DNA from: Cyanobacteria bacterium FACHB-471
Lineage (GTDB): Bacteria > Cyanobacteriota > Cyanobacteriia > Elainellales > Elainellaceae
Assembly (NCBI GenBank): GCA_014695345.1
Contig: JACJOC010000065.1
Coordinates: forward strand, 186,001 to 250,000
Length of the DNA: 64,000 nt
Direction of reading: 5' to 3'
Of the stretch, positions 46,403 through 56,095 are shown in pieces. Numbering within the stretch: the stretch's first letter is position 1; each line of letters begins with the position of its first letter. Under the pieces are notes generated by a model. The model searched no databases. It had not been told where the DNA came from and saw only the letters and a list, made by a program, of their open reading frames with translations. The position numbers and the translations under genes are program-made.

Positions 46403-47863
46403 CTAATCCCCAACCCCCAGCACACAGCCACTGCGACCAGCAATCCTTAAAGCAATCCCTTGCTCTGATCGGTTGGTTTCGGCGTTTCCATGAAGTACTC
46501 GAAGCTGGTCCGGGGATAGGTTAGTTTCAGCGATCGCCAAATTAACTTCCGCAGGAGTTGTTCCGGCGTTAACCGCAACGATTACGGACTCGTTAGCCAG
46601 CGATCGCACGAAGGCATACACCATTCCTTCGGTGAGCAAGACCTGATAGGAACCGGTTCGCAGGGCAGGATAGCGATGGCGCAGGGCGACCAATTCCCGA
46701 TGGTACTTGAGCAAGTCTAGATCCCAATTTGCTTCTGGGGGAAAGCTGCGACGAGAATCGGGATCAATGCCACCAGCCAAACCCACCTCATCGCCATAGT
46801 AAATGCTGGGTGCCCCCGGAAAGGTGAGGAGCAGCAGCGTTGAGAGCTTCACGCTATCGACATCGCCGCCTGCAATCGTCATCAGCCGAGCCGTGTCGTG
46901 ACTGGCTAGCAGGTTAAGCTGAGTGAGTTGAATCTCCCAAGGATAAAGCTGAAGCAAATCCTGGATCTTAGCCGCATAGCCAGCCGCATCCAGTGCTGGG
47001 TAGGGGTGATAGTTGGGCGATTCAACATATTGCCGCTGAACGCGATCGCCTGCTGCAAACGCAATGGTCGGGCCAGTAAACAGATAGTTCATCACGCCAT
47101 CAAACTGAGTCCCGTCGAGCCACTGGCGTGAATCCTCCCACACTTCACCCACAATGTAAGCTTCAGGATTAACGGCTTTGACGCGATCGCGAAAATCTTG
47201 CCAAAAGCCTGGGGTCTTAATCTCAAACGGCACATCCAAGCGCCAGCCATCTACGCCAAACTTAAGCCAGAATTCCGCAATCTCCATGATGTATTCCTTG
47301 ACGGCTGGATTGTCATGGTTAAACACGGGCAGCGCTCGGTTGCCAACCCAGCCTTCATAGTTAGCGGGGCGATCGCCATCATAGGGAGCTAGCGGCCAAC
47401 CCTGTATCTTGAACCAGTCCAGCCAGGGTGAATAGGGCCCATTCTCCAGAATGTCATTAAAGAAGAAAAAGCCCCGACTGGCATGATTAAACACACCATC
47501 CAAAACGACTTTAATGTTGCGCTCATGAGCTTTTTCGAGCAAAGTTTTGAGCGCCAAGTTACCTCCCAACAGCGGATCAACCTGGTAATAATCGTGCGTA
47601 TGATAACGGTGATTACTAGCCGACTGAAAAATTGGGGTAAAGTAAACTGCATTAACTCCCAAGTCCTGCAAATAATCTAACCGCTCAATTACGCCCCACA
47701 AATCACCCCCTTTGTATCCTTGCAGGGTCGGTTCTGCTTCCCAAACTTCAAACGGAACGGTTTCCAGCACTCGTCGCAAAGGCTGAAGTCCTTTGGCAAA
47801 GCGATCGGGAAAAATTTGATAGAAAACAGCGTGCTTAACCCAGTTTGGAGTTTGAATTTGCAT
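46403..47863 (-). CDS. GH13 alpha-amylase family enzyme (cyclomaltodextrinase/neopullulanase-like)
   Basis: A 486-residue cytoplasmic glycoside hydrolase; no signal peptide is seen. Conserved GH13 regions are DGVFNHASRG (I), GWRLDVPFE with the nucleophile Asp (II), VGEVWEDS with the acid/base Glu (III) and LLASHDTARL with the third Asp (IV). The QIFPDRFAKG opening and YKGGDLWGVIERLDYLQDLG are typical of the maltodextrin-cleaving GH13_20-like group, though a full N-terminal CBM34 domain is absent. It should act on glycogen-derived maltodextrins. Confidence 0.9.
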   Translation of the reverse strand: MQIQTPNWVKHAVFYQIFPDRFAKGLQPLRRVLETVPFEVWEAEPTLQGYKGGDLWGVIERLDYLQDLGVNAVYFTPIFQSASNHRYHTHDYYQVDPLLGGNLALKTLLEKAHERNIKVVLDGVFNHASRGFFFFNDILENGPYSPWLDWFKIQGWPLAPYDGDRPANYEGWVGNRALPVFNHDNPAVKEYIMEIAEFWLKFGVDGWRLDVPFEIKTPGFWQDFRDRVKAVNPEAYIVGEVWEDSRQWLDGTQFDGVMNYLFTGPTIAFAAGDRVQRQYVESPNYHPYPALDAAGYAAKIQDLLQLYPWEIQLTQLNLLASHDTARLMTIAGGDVDSVKLSTLLLLTFPGAPSIYYGDEVGLAGGIDPDSRRSFPPEANWDLDLLKYHRELVALRHRYPALRTGSYQVLLTEGMVYAFVRSLANESVIVAVNAGTTPAEVNLAIAETNLSPDQLRVLHGNAETNRSEQGIALRIAGRSGCVLGVGD

Positions 47864-48058
47864 ACGTTCAATACCAGTAATGCACTGTCCACTTCGTCAC
47901 AGCCATAGTACAAAGTCTTTTGCAGTCAGGCAGCATCCAAGAGGTAGAAGTGGAGAGCGAGTAATTCCCTTACTCTTTCACTCCCCTATTCCCCATCCCT
48001 CCCCATTCGCTCTACGATAAACTGACAGGCAGTCTCCCTGTTTCTCCTGGTAAGAGCT

Positions 48059-48508
48059 ATGAAAGTAGAATTTCGCGAATATGATCCGTTCGATGTATGG
48101 ATTTGGCTGGAATTTAGTACGGTCCCCTCGACAGCGGAGCAGCAATATATTGAGGAAGTGTTTAACTCCTGGTTTTTCCTGGGTAAGCTGGGCGGCTTTA
48201 ATGCTGAGAATCTTCAGGTACAGGATACGGGCCTGGACATCAGCTACATGGACTATGACGGGGATGTGGCTGACAACAGCATGATGGCACTGATGCACAA
48301 CATGGCTGAGTTTGAATATCAGGGTAACTGGGCCCGCTGCTGGTTTGACCTGGGGACTTCTGATGCGATCGCCCTCGACATTCTAATCAATACGCTCAAC
48401 CAATTCAGCAAAGATTACGTCACCATTGAGCGTCTGATCGTTGGTGGTGAAAATACAGATTGGCCCATTCCTGCTACCAAGCGATCGTCATTTGCTGATA
48501 ACAATTAG
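48059..48508 (+). CDS. DUF3531 family protein
   Basis: A 149-residue protein matching DUF3531, a family confined to cyanobacteria and plastids. Recognisable pieces are EFREYDPFDVWIWLEF, FNSWFFLGKLGGFNAENLQ, VADNSMMALMHNMAEFEYQG and CWFDLGTSDAIALDILIN. It is soluble with an alpha/beta pattern. The function is not known. A TTGGGT-family repeat follows. Confidence 0.9.
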   Translation: MKVEFREYDPFDVWIWLEFSTVPSTAEQQYIEEVFNSWFFLGKLGGFNAENLQVQDTGLDISYMDYDGDVADNSMMALMHNMAEFEYQGNWARCWFDLGTSDAIALDILINTLNQFSKDYVTIERLIVGGENTDWPIPATKRSSFADNN

Positions 48509-48510
48509 AT

Positions 48511-48599
48511 GTCGGTTGGGTAGAACAAAGTGAAGTCCAATACTTGCTGGGATCTTGGCTGAGGTTCTGTCGGGTTTCGCTTTGCTGCACCCAACCTAC
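48511..48599. repeat. dispersed inverted repeat, TTGGGT family, copy 3
   Basis: A more diverged copy with GTCGGTTGGGTAGAACAAAG on the left and TTTGCTGCACCCAACCTAC on the right. Compare 10895-10978 and 13214-13292. Confidence 0.65.
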
Positions 48600-48645
48600 A
48601 ACACGGTTGCCATCTACAACAGGGTTAAATGGATGAGTTTAATTA

Positions 48646-49074
48646 ATGAATAAGCCAGGTCGGATTCGGGTGATCACTTTAGGGTTGATTCAGGATGGCG
48701 ATCGCGTCTTCGTGTCGGAAGGATATGATCCCGTCAAGCAGGAAACCTTTTACCGAGCGTTGGGCGGCGGCATAGACTTTGGCGAAACCAGTCTAGATGC
48801 ACTGAAACGAGAATTTCAGGAAGAACTTCAAGCAGAGTTGACGAATATTACTTATCTGGGCTGTGTAGAAAATCTGTTTGTTTATGATGGAAAAGCTGGA
48901 CATGAGGTGATTCAAGTTTATCGCTGTGGTTTTGTTGAACCAAGGTTTTATCAGCTAGAGTCACTCACTTTCTATGAAGGAACTCAGGCTCATCAAGCAC
49001 TGTGGGTAAAGAGCGATCGCTTCAAAACAGGAGAATTGAGACTCGTACCGGAAGCATTTGTGGAATATCTGTAA
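48646..49074 (+). CDS. NUDIX hydrolase
   Basis: A 142-residue NUDIX protein. The box is complete: GGGIDFGETSLDALKREFQEEL (Gly, Glu and the REFQEE core), which binds the metal that activates pyrophosphate cleavage. The rest follows the usual single-domain fold. The substrate cannot be deduced. Confidence 0.9.
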   Translation: MNKPGRIRVITLGLIQDGDRVFVSEGYDPVKQETFYRALGGGIDFGETSLDALKREFQEELQAELTNITYLGCVENLFVYDGKAGHEVIQVYRCGFVEPRFYQLESLTFYEGTQAHQALWVKSDRFKTGELRLVPEAFVEYL

Positions 49075-49102
49075 GGCATTCGTCAGCAAGAGTCATACAC
49101 CC

Positions 49103-49867
49103 TCAAAGACTGGTGATCATCACCGGTGCGCCCTCATGTCTTTGAGGCGCTGTTGCATCTTCTACCGTGATAGCAACCTTTGAAACCAGTTCTTCAGAAC
49201 GATAGACTCTAGGTACCGTAATAGTTTGAGAGGCATTACCTTGAGCATCGACGTTTAATACCTCTGTTAAAATTGCCGACTTCGCATCCACTGTGAATGG
49301 TGCCCCTTGCTCTAGTACTGTCCACAACACATACACCTTTCCGGCAGGCAAAGGCGGCAGGTTCTTGACGGTCAAGGTTGCTTCCAGGGTGTCTGGATTG
49401 ACCACAACCATTGCTGAAGCATCCTCAACTGTTTCCGTTTGCAGCACATAGGTGAGTGTTTCAGATGGCATTTCGGCTTGCGTTGCCTGGAGCGCTTGCC
49501 GTAACTGATAATTGTTGATTCCCAAAGCGACAATCACCATAGCTGCCGCTGCACCCAGTGTTTGATTCCAGGGAAATCGGCTCACTGGTTTTGCCACAGT
49601 GGTGCTGGGTCTACGCTGGGGATTCATCCCGGTAGCCTGTGCAGCCATAATTGCTGAGCGCAAATGGGGCGGAGGTTGCACTTCGACTGGCGTATAAGCT
49701 GTTTCCAAGGCACTTTGCATCTGTGTTACCTCGGCAGCGATCACAGGGTCATTAGCTAAAAGCTGCTCAAATTCCATTGCCTCGTCTGCATCGAGATCGC
49801 CCAGGACATAGCCTGCGATCATTAACTGTAAGTGTTCTGAATATTCTGAAGGCATCGACCTCGCCAT
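49103..49867 (-). CDS. anti-sigma factor, RskA-like
   Basis: A 254-residue single-pass membrane protein. The cytoplasmic part (1-100) has the AGYVLGDLDADEAMEFEQLL helix that binds sigma factors; no zinc HxxxCxxC motif is present. A membrane segment follows (about 103-117, LGAAAAMVIVALGI). The outside part has the RskA-type strands LPPLPAGKVYVLWTVLEQG and NASQTITVPRVYRSE. It follows the sigma gene with an 8-base gap, as expected for a sigma/anti-sigma pair. Confidence 0.9.
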   Translation of the reverse strand: MARSMPSEYSEHLQLMIAGYVLGDLDADEAMEFEQLLANDPVIAAEVTQMQSALETAYTPVEVQPPPHLRSAIMAAQATGMNPQRRPSTTVAKPVSRFPWNQTLGAAAAMVIVALGINNYQLRQALQATQAEMPSETLTYVLQTETVEDASAMVVVNPDTLEATLTVKNLPPLPAGKVYVLWTVLEQGAPFTVDAKSAILTEVLNVDAQGNASQTITVPRVYRSEELVSKVAITVEDATAPQRHEGAPVMITSL

Positions 49868-49875
49868 AGCTGTGA

Positions 49876-50466
49876 CTATTCCATGTAAGTTGTGAGAGTT
49901 TGACGCAATTTAAGCAGTCCTCGCCGCGCTCTAGCCTTGACGGTTCCTAAAGGAATTTCCAGCCGCTCAGCAATCTCTGACTGGGTAAATCCATCGTAAT
50001 AAGCCATCTTGAGAATTTGCTGCTGGCTCTCTGATAACTGCGCCAGCGCCATGCGAACTTCTTCCGATCGCTCACCCTGAAAGACGTATTCCAGTGGAGT
50101 ATTGGAGTCTGTTTCCTGCGGATTTCCAGATTTCCAACGTCCTAAAAAGGACAGAGTCGTATTGCGCGATCGCACCCGGTCAATCGCTCGCGATCGCGTC
50201 AAAATCGCTAGAAACGTCCTCAGCGACCCTCGCCTGGGTTCATAGGCAGTGGATCTAACCAGGTTCAGAAAAACATCCTGGGTCAAATCCTCAGCCTCTT
50301 GAGGATTGCCCAAGACCTTAAACGCCAGCCCGTAGACGAGTCCAGCATGGCGATCGTAGAGAACGCCAAGAGCCTCTGCACGACCTGCCTTCAAAGACAG
50401 GTACAGTTCTGCATCGGTCTGACCTGATAGAGATTCTTCTGGGCTACCAGATTGCTCAGAATGCAT
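49876..50466 (-). CDS. ECF-type RNA polymerase sigma factor
   Basis: A 196-residue sigma-70 family factor with region 2 (GVLYDRHAGLVYGLAFKVLG, PQEAEDLTQDVFLNLVRST) and region 4 (QLSESQQQILKMAYYDGFTQ, then SEIAERLEIPLGTVKARARR). It belongs to the SigK/RpoE-like ECF group paired with RskA-type anti-sigma factors. The start ATG at 50466 (MHSEQSGSPEE) is preferred, since upstream codons carry an unusual hydrophobic sequence. The anti-sigma gene follows directly. Confidence 0.9.
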   Translation of the reverse strand: MHSEQSGSPEESLSGQTDAELYLSLKAGRAEALGVLYDRHAGLVYGLAFKVLGNPQEAEDLTQDVFLNLVRSTAYEPRRGSLRTFLAILTRSRAIDRVRSRNTTLSFLGRWKSGNPQETDSNTPLEYVFQGERSEEVRMALAQLSESQQQILKMAYYDGFTQSEIAERLEIPLGTVKARARRGLLKLRQTLTTYME

Positions 50467-50807
50467 GACGCATATTAAGAAAGTGGGCTTTGATGGGGCT
50501 ACAGCTATCCTATGCGAATTGTGACTTCTAGCGATCATTTTGAGTTGTGCAAGCAAACACAACCTTAGTACGCAGTACATAGCAAATTGGACGCACTAAT
50601 TTTCTAATCTCGCTAATTAGAATGATCTGACCTTCCCTGACTTTTCAATACCGACATTTGAAACTACCTCAATTAATTTAGTAAATATCAGGTTAAAGGA
50701 TATCCAAAGTTCTTGAACCTGAGTTCATCCAATACATCTCGGTGCTTCAAACGAAAAAAGTTACTCTCTACACTTCGTTTGAGATATCTAATCAAGGAGT
50801 TCAAATT
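50467..50807. other. divergent intergenic region
   Basis: A 341-base region between the divergent ECF sigma operon and a small gene. It should contain the sigma promoter, possibly autoregulated; I cannot define a -35/-10 pair with confidence. Confidence 0.5.
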
Positions 50808-50990
50808 GTGCAGCTAAACTATCGTCATCAACCTACTTCAGACAACGTTGCTATCCCCGATCGCATCAGCACTTCAGACCTTCACTCAAAACTCATTTCA
50901 ACTCACTACACCCCATCCAGACGACCCAACTTAACCGCACAGTGGATCGTTGAAGACGGCAAGCTGGTCTGTAAATGGATCGTGAATTAG
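50808..50990 (+). CDS. small DUF4278-like protein
   Basis: A 60-residue protein. GTG at 50808 is chosen because AAGGAG at 50794-50799 is eight bases ahead and because it gives an N-terminus MQLNYRHQPT like the MKLTYRGxxY start of DUF4278 proteins. The C-terminus LTAQWIVEDGKLVCKWIVN is a compact strand-turn-strand. An in-frame upstream GTG at 50742 would add 22 residues. Function unknown. Confidence 0.55.
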   Translation: MQLNYRHQPTSDNVAIPDRISTSDLHSKLISTHYTPSRRPNLTAQWIVEDGKLVCKWIVN

Positions 50991-51094
50991 TTCTGACAGT
51001 GACAAAATATCTTGCAGGATAAGTGGTGGTTCTCCTAAATGTTATCCTTAAGGTTAAGACATAATTGAGCCATGAGCCTTAAAGAGGCATTGCT

Positions 51095-51652
51095 ATGAAT
51101 CAAGCAGCCTTAACTACAGCGAAATGGACGGTTGAGGAGTATCACCGTTTAATTGAGAATGGCTTTTTGGATGATAAGCATGTTGAGCTGCTAAATGGAG
51201 AAATTGTAGAAATGCCACCTGAAGGCATCCCTCATGCCAGTTTAAGCAGCGACAGTGCTGATTACCTTAGAGCCTTACTGGGCGATCGCGCCAAAGTTCG
51301 AGAAGCAAAACCGATTACTCTACCCAACAACTCTGAGCCAGAACCAGACATCGCTATTGTTCAGTTGCCCAGCAGCATCTACCGAGCGCATCACCCCTAT
51401 CCTGAAAACATCTTTTGGCTGATTGAATACTCTAATTCCAGCTTGACTAAAGATCTGGAAGTGAAAACCACAGTTTATGCTCAATCAAATATTTTGGAGT
51501 ATTGGGTCGTTGATTTGCGTGGCGATCGCCTGATTGTATTTCGCTCTCCCAAGGGCGATGAATATGAGCAAAGGATAACGCTAACCTCAGGAACGATTAG
51601 CCCACTGGCTTTTCCTGATTTGGCGATCGCAGTCTCACATATGTTAGCTTGA
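51095..51652 (+). CDS. Uma2 family protein
   Basis: A complete 185-residue Uma2 protein. It has VEEYHRLIENGFLDDKHVELLNGEIVEM, ending in the acidic DKHVELLNGEI that contributes to the nuclease-like active site, then PEPDIAIV and WLIEYSNSSLTKDLEVKTTVYA with the Glu/Lys pair (E and K of PD-(D/E)XK). Uma2 proteins occur in many copies in cyanobacteria. Role not established. Confidence 0.9.
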   Translation: MNQAALTTAKWTVEEYHRLIENGFLDDKHVELLNGEIVEMPPEGIPHASLSSDSADYLRALLGDRAKVREAKPITLPNNSEPEPDIAIVQLPSSIYRAHHPYPENIFWLIEYSNSSLTKDLEVKTTVYAQSNILEYWVVDLRGDRLIVFRSPKGDEYEQRITLTSGTISPLAFPDLAIAVSHMLA

Positions 51653-51758
51653 GGCGACAAAAGTTGCCTCCATTGTAGGCTCCTGAACTAACGAGAGAAA
51701 AAGATGATCGGCAAGCTGTTGTACTCCAAGAGCATACGAATCTAGCAAGAAAGCAATC

Positions 51759-53132
51759 TCATTCTCTCGGATAGATGGCGTTTTGAGGCCATGCAACCCC
51801 ATCTAGCGTATTGCCTAGTAATGTAGTGAAGGGAGTAACTGTACATTCAGAATATACGCCTGCACGATAGTAGGGTGAGTTTTGGATCAGTTCTAGTGCT
51901 GCTTCAGGATCTTGTTGCTGAACAAAATATAGGCGATCGCTCGGTGTGTTTGCTCTGCCATTGCCATAGAGCTGTCCTGCATAGCTGATGTGGTCTAAAT
52001 GCAGTTCAAGATAGCGGAGATATCGGGGTCCAATGGTTGTGCGTAAATTCTCTGTATTAGGGGCAGTCGTACATTGAACCAGTTGAGTTTCAATGGCTTC
52101 TACCTGCCTTGGGCGACCCATCCAGTCAAGCGTAGCTTCTTGCGGAATGCCTAATTCGCCAACGTCCAATTGCACCAACTCTGGTTCAACAATATCTTCC
52201 TCTGAACTCGCCGAAAAGATGCCCCCATCTCCAACCACATAGATGCTATGGCGATCGCTTTCATTCACTCCAAAAGCTAGCGCCGTACTTCCAGTTACGC
52301 CTTGCTCGGCTGTGGCAATGGTGCGGTGGTTGCCATCCGGTGACAGCACTACAACTGAGTTGAAAATGTGGGTCGTGCCGTAGAGATTCCCTGTTGCAGA
52401 AAAAGCAAAATCATCCAGCACAATTCCTGAAAAAATTACTTCTGGTTCACCTGGAGAACCATCATCCTGAATCGGAACGCGAGTGACTGTTCCCTGACCC
52501 GAATTGGTGATATAAACTGCACCCTCAAAAAGTTTAATGCCATTTGCACCCGGAATTGTCGGCATATCAGGGTTGGGGTTAAGGCTATCATGTCGTAACC
52601 AGGGCACAACCTGTTGAGTTTGTCTGTCAAACTGCCAAACCGTCCCGGACGTAGAGTCGGCAATCAGGAAAACTCCCGGACGAAACAAGGCTAACCCATT
52701 TAAAAAGCCTGCTTCTGGAACGGCTAACTCATACTCAAGGGTGCCATCTTCTGCAAACTCAAAAATATATTGCTCTCCTGTTTCTGCATGTCCTGTCGCG
52801 ATTAGGGTTCCGTTGACATCTATACCTAGTCCAGCTAGCCCAACGTCTACTTGGCTAAAGATATCTGCCTCACCATTGAAGGTGCGACGAATAATTTGTC
52901 CTGTTTTGTTCTCTGTGATGTAAATCGTGCCGTCTACATTAATAACAATATTTTCAAGAAAGTATCCCCTTGGATAAGTTGCTAATGTCCTGGCAGGAAC
53001 AAGCTCAACTGGAGGCTGAACCAGAGGTGGTGAAACATTCTCTTCCGGCTCAGAGGCTAGGGAAAACGGTGATAGCGCGATCGCCAGACCTACTGCGCCT
53101 AGCATCAGCACAACATTATTGCGAAAATTCAT
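51759..53132 (-). CDS. exported beta-propeller protein (SMP-30/NHL-like)
   Basis: A 457-residue exported protein. The signal ends near LASEPEE (residue 28). Repeated strands of the type GTIYITENKTGQI, GNLYGTTHIFNSVVVL and NGLALFRPGVFLIAD indicate a six-bladed propeller as in SMP-30/gluconolactonase proteins. About 120 C-terminal residues (after RQVEAIETQL) contain two Cys and lie outside the propeller. Substrate or partner unknown; no operon partner. Confidence 0.72.
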   Translation of the reverse strand: MNFRNNVVLMLGAVGLAIALSPFSLASEPEENVSPPLVQPPVELVPARTLATYPRGYFLENIVINVDGTIYITENKTGQIIRRTFNGEADIFSQVDVGLAGLGIDVNGTLIATGHAETGEQYIFEFAEDGTLEYELAVPEAGFLNGLALFRPGVFLIADSTSGTVWQFDRQTQQVVPWLRHDSLNPNPDMPTIPGANGIKLFEGAVYITNSGQGTVTRVPIQDDGSPGEPEVIFSGIVLDDFAFSATGNLYGTTHIFNSVVVLSPDGNHRTIATAEQGVTGSTALAFGVNESDRHSIYVVGDGGIFSASSEEDIVEPELVQLDVGELGIPQEATLDWMGRPRQVEAIETQLVQCTTAPNTENLRTTIGPRYLRYLELHLDHISYAGQLYGNGRANTPSDRLYFVQQQDPEAALELIQNSPYYRAGVYSECTVTPFTTLLGNTLDGVAWPQNAIYPRE

Positions 53133-53491
53133 AGATTTACCTGATAAAAGTTATTTTTGATTACTACAGTGCTGGAAAACCCTGGCGAGATACAATCTTG
53201 GGCTCTAGCTGTGTTTCTTAGCAAAGTAAGTCGAGATGTGGCGATCGCTAAAGTTCTTCAACTTTCCTTAAGGAAGTGAACTCATTTACTTCATTGCGGT
53301 TGAAATCCTAATCAAATGATAAGGATGAAAGCTAGCAAAATGATAGAACTCACTGCTGGCTCTAGAGTTAGGTAGAAGTCTGGTCAGGTAGCAGGCATGA
53401 CGTTTATGAGATTTCCCTATGATGAACCCAGCTTTGCTAACCGTGGGATGATGGTTATGATTTTTATTTGCACCTTTACTCCCTCACTTCC
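53133..53491. other. divergent intergenic region
   Basis: A 359-base region between the divergent propeller and pirin genes. It must hold both promoters; no gene or clear repeat is seen. Confidence 0.5.
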
Positions 53492-54379
53492 ATGTCAATC
53501 CTTCAACTGATCGAACCCGAGATTAAAGACTTAGGCGGATTTATTGCTCGTCGCAGTCTGCCTTATCCCAATCATCAAATGGTTGGTCCGTTTATCTTTT
53601 TTGATCAGCTTGGTCCGTCTGTATTACCTGCGGGTAAAGGCATTGATGTGCGACCGCATCCCCACATCAATCTAGCAACGGTGACTTACTTGTTTGAAGG
53701 AGCGTTGATGCACCGCGATAGTTTGGGCACGGTGCAGGAGATTCAACCAGGTGCAGTGAATTGGATGACTGCAGGAACCGGGATCGTTCACTCAGAGCGA
53801 TCGCCCGATGCAGATCGTCGCCAGGAAGCTACGATTCACGGTATCCAAACCTGGGTTGCTTTGCCTGCTGAGCACGAAGAAACCGATCCCGGGTTTACTC
53901 ACTATCCGGCTGAGGTCATGCCCACCTGGGCAGAAAACGGCGTAGTGATAAAACTCATTGCTGGACAGGCATCCGGCTATACCTCGCCTGTGAAAGTCTT
54001 TTCACCTATCCTCTACTTGGATGTGAACCTGTCTGCCAACACTCACTTTACTATCCCCACAGATTACTCAGAACGGGCAGTTTATGGTGTGACTGAAGGG
54101 CTTAGCCTGAATGATGAACCGTTGGCTCCCTATCACCTCGCTATTTTAGAACCAGGAAGTGAAGTAATCATTTCTTCCACAGCTGATGCGCGATGTGTGG
54201 TGATTGGAGGAGAACCATTGGGCGATCACTACAAATGGTGGAATTTTGTTTCCAGCCGACCTGAGCGAATTGAGCAAGCTAAAGCCGACTGGCGTGATGG
54301 TCGCTTTGCGACTGTACCTGATGAGACAGAATCCATTCCTTTACCCGAAGTGGTGACAGAGGCAAATCCTTTCTCCTAA
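53492..54379 (+). CDS. pirin family protein
   Basis: A 295-residue two-domain cupin of the pirin type. The N-terminal cupin carries the iron ligands in RPHPHINLATVTYLFEG (two His) and GTGIVHSERSP (His, Glu). Pirins include quercetin 2,3-dioxygenase-like enzymes and transcription cofactors. The ATG at 53492 (MSILQLIEPEIKDL) is preferred to a TTG eight codons upstream. The convergent gene ends six bases after its stop. Confidence 0.92.
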   Translation: MSILQLIEPEIKDLGGFIARRSLPYPNHQMVGPFIFFDQLGPSVLPAGKGIDVRPHPHINLATVTYLFEGALMHRDSLGTVQEIQPGAVNWMTAGTGIVHSERSPDADRRQEATIHGIQTWVALPAEHEETDPGFTHYPAEVMPTWAENGVVIKLIAGQASGYTSPVKVFSPILYLDVNLSANTHFTIPTDYSERAVYGVTEGLSLNDEPLAPYHLAILEPGSEVIISSTADARCVVIGGEPLGDHYKWWNFVSSRPERIEQAKADWRDGRFATVPDETESIPLPEVVTEANPFS

Positions 54380-54385
54380 AAGGAA

Positions 54386-55807
54386 CTATGAGTTGGATAC
54401 TTCCTGCGCCGAAAGCTCTGGCAGTGGGCAAACCCCATTGACTTCAAAGATGGCATTCCAAAACTCGCGAGAGCCGAGTTCTTTACGCTGGTGAGTGGCG
54501 ATCGCTTGAAATAGCTGAGTCGTCGTCACCAGACAATAACCAAACAACTGCTGAGCCGCACGAATGCAATTAGAGGGAAAAGGTTCATTCCTTTGCTCAG
54601 GGGGGTGAGTGTAGTATGTATTGGCGATCAGAATGCCTTTGCCGCGCCAGTTTTGGTTTAGCATCAGGTCACGCACATATTGGTCAAGCTGACGCAAATC
54701 GTTGAGTGGCAATTCGCCTGCTCTGGTTTTGACCAGCAACATTCCTTCTCGACCTGACGGATCGGTCAGGTGCATGATGCCTCCACTAGAAGTGCTATCA
54801 GCCCCAATTTTGGCATCGCTCACCTGCGCCCCTAGTTCCCGCAAGGCATCACACACAATTAGCGTCAGTGCTTCCTGGTTTTGCTCATACAGCAATCGGT
54901 TAAGGCTAGTGGTAGCTTCAAGCTGCTTTTGCGCTAAGGCGATTTCTTGCTGGAGCCGCTCAATTTCTTTTTGGCGCTCGTTTACTTGGGCAGCGATCGC
55001 CTGCTGTTGCGGCAGTTGATAGGTCGCTACCCACTCTGGCGTAGCCACGTCTACCGCTCGTCGATAGCGTTCACGCAAAATCAGGCTAATTGCTTCGTCG
55101 GCTGAGATCTCAGTCGGTGGCGGTAGCCAAACCGCAACTCCAGAGGTAAGCAGTGGCTCTACCCCAGCATCCTTTCCTCTACGAGCTGGCAACGCTCGAC
55201 TGCGATCGACATAGCCTGCCCGAAAAATTAGCTTAAAGGCGATCGCTTGGTTGAAGCGAGTGTGGGCGATCGCTCCCATACCCACCTGCAAATTATTTGC
55301 CCAGGGATGCACCACTCGCAGGTAGCCTGCTAATCCCATAAAGTGAGATTTGAATGAAGGCGTAGCGTAAAAAAACCAGCGCCGTACATGCTCAAAATAG
55401 TAGGCAAACTCTGGTTTGATATTGCGAATCACCTCTCCAGAATTAAACACAAACTCAGGAGTGACGGGCAACCACCAGCTCGTAGATTGATACAAACTAT
55501 TGTTGGCATCCACGCCCGGAAGCCCAATGCAAATGACTTCACTATTGGGGCTAAACAACAATCGAGCAATCTGCTGCCAGGTGGGAAGCCGTTCTGCTCT
55601 GATGCCAAAGTTAGATTGTTGCTCTAGAAATGAAACCAGGTTGAGGATGATGACATCGTAATCGCCCACGTTCAGATATCCTGGCAAATCATTCCAGGCA
55701 AACGCATCAACAGACTGCGTGTGCAGCGCTGAACCGAGTACCAGAATTCGCTTTTGAGCAAGCTGAAGGGTTCGGGGTTGAGTTGGCGCGACTGTCGATA
55801 CCTGCAC
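54386..55807 (-). CDS. protein with coiled coil and degenerate PD-(D/E)XK-like C-terminus
   Basis: A 473-residue soluble protein. The first 225 residues form an alpha/beta domain of unknown type (KRILVLGSALHTQSVDAF). Residues about 272-315 are a coiled coil (NERQKEIERLQQEIALAQKQ). The C-terminal domain (about 318-460) has the layout of PD-(D/E)XK nucleases: a strand with GGIMHLTDPSGREGMLLVK, then DLRQLDQYVRDLM and GKGILIANTYYTHPPEQR. The usual E-x-K is L-V-K, so catalysis is doubtful. I do not recognise a family; a nuclease-like sensor is one possibility. Confidence 0.6.
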   Translation of the reverse strand: MQVSTVAPTQPRTLQLAQKRILVLGSALHTQSVDAFAWNDLPGYLNVGDYDVIILNLVSFLEQQSNFGIRAERLPTWQQIARLLFSPNSEVICIGLPGVDANNSLYQSTSWWLPVTPEFVFNSGEVIRNIKPEFAYYFEHVRRWFFYATPSFKSHFMGLAGYLRVVHPWANNLQVGMGAIAHTRFNQAIAFKLIFRAGYVDRSRALPARRGKDAGVEPLLTSGVAVWLPPPTEISADEAISLILRERYRRAVDVATPEWVATYQLPQQQAIAAQVNERQKEIERLQQEIALAQKQLEATTSLNRLLYEQNQEALTLIVCDALRELGAQVSDAKIGADSTSSGGIMHLTDPSGREGMLLVKTRAGELPLNDLRQLDQYVRDLMLNQNWRGKGILIANTYYTHPPEQRNEPFPSNCIRAAQQLFGYCLVTTTQLFQAIATHQRKELGSREFWNAIFEVNGVCPLPELSAQEVSNS

Positions 55808-55983
55808 CGGAGTAACTCCAAACGAAGGGTCTTAGCCAACAAATGTTACAGCATAGACTCTAATTTATAAAATTGTGACACTCAATTTTATTTTGTTTAT
55901 TCAGAGAATTTTTGATATGACAGAGTAGAAGGGACGAAACGCGATCGCCCCTCGCCCCTTCAGCAGCTTTACTCCTTTCCCAT

Positions 55984-56036
55984 TAAAAGACTAGGGATGT
56001 ACCCCCGCGACGTGAGGGTACATCCCTAGTCTTTTA
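55984..56036. terminator. 21-bp perfect hairpin
   Basis: Arms 55984-56004 and 56016-56036 are exact reverse complements (TAAAAGACTAGGGATGTACC one way) around an 11-base loop. It lies 60 bases downstream of the minus-strand PEP-CTERM gene, whose terminator it may be. Confidence 0.75.
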
Positions 56037-56095
56037 GTACTTAATCTTTAACCGAGAAGGGAGTAACTATAAGGCGCTATAAAATTACATCTCTA

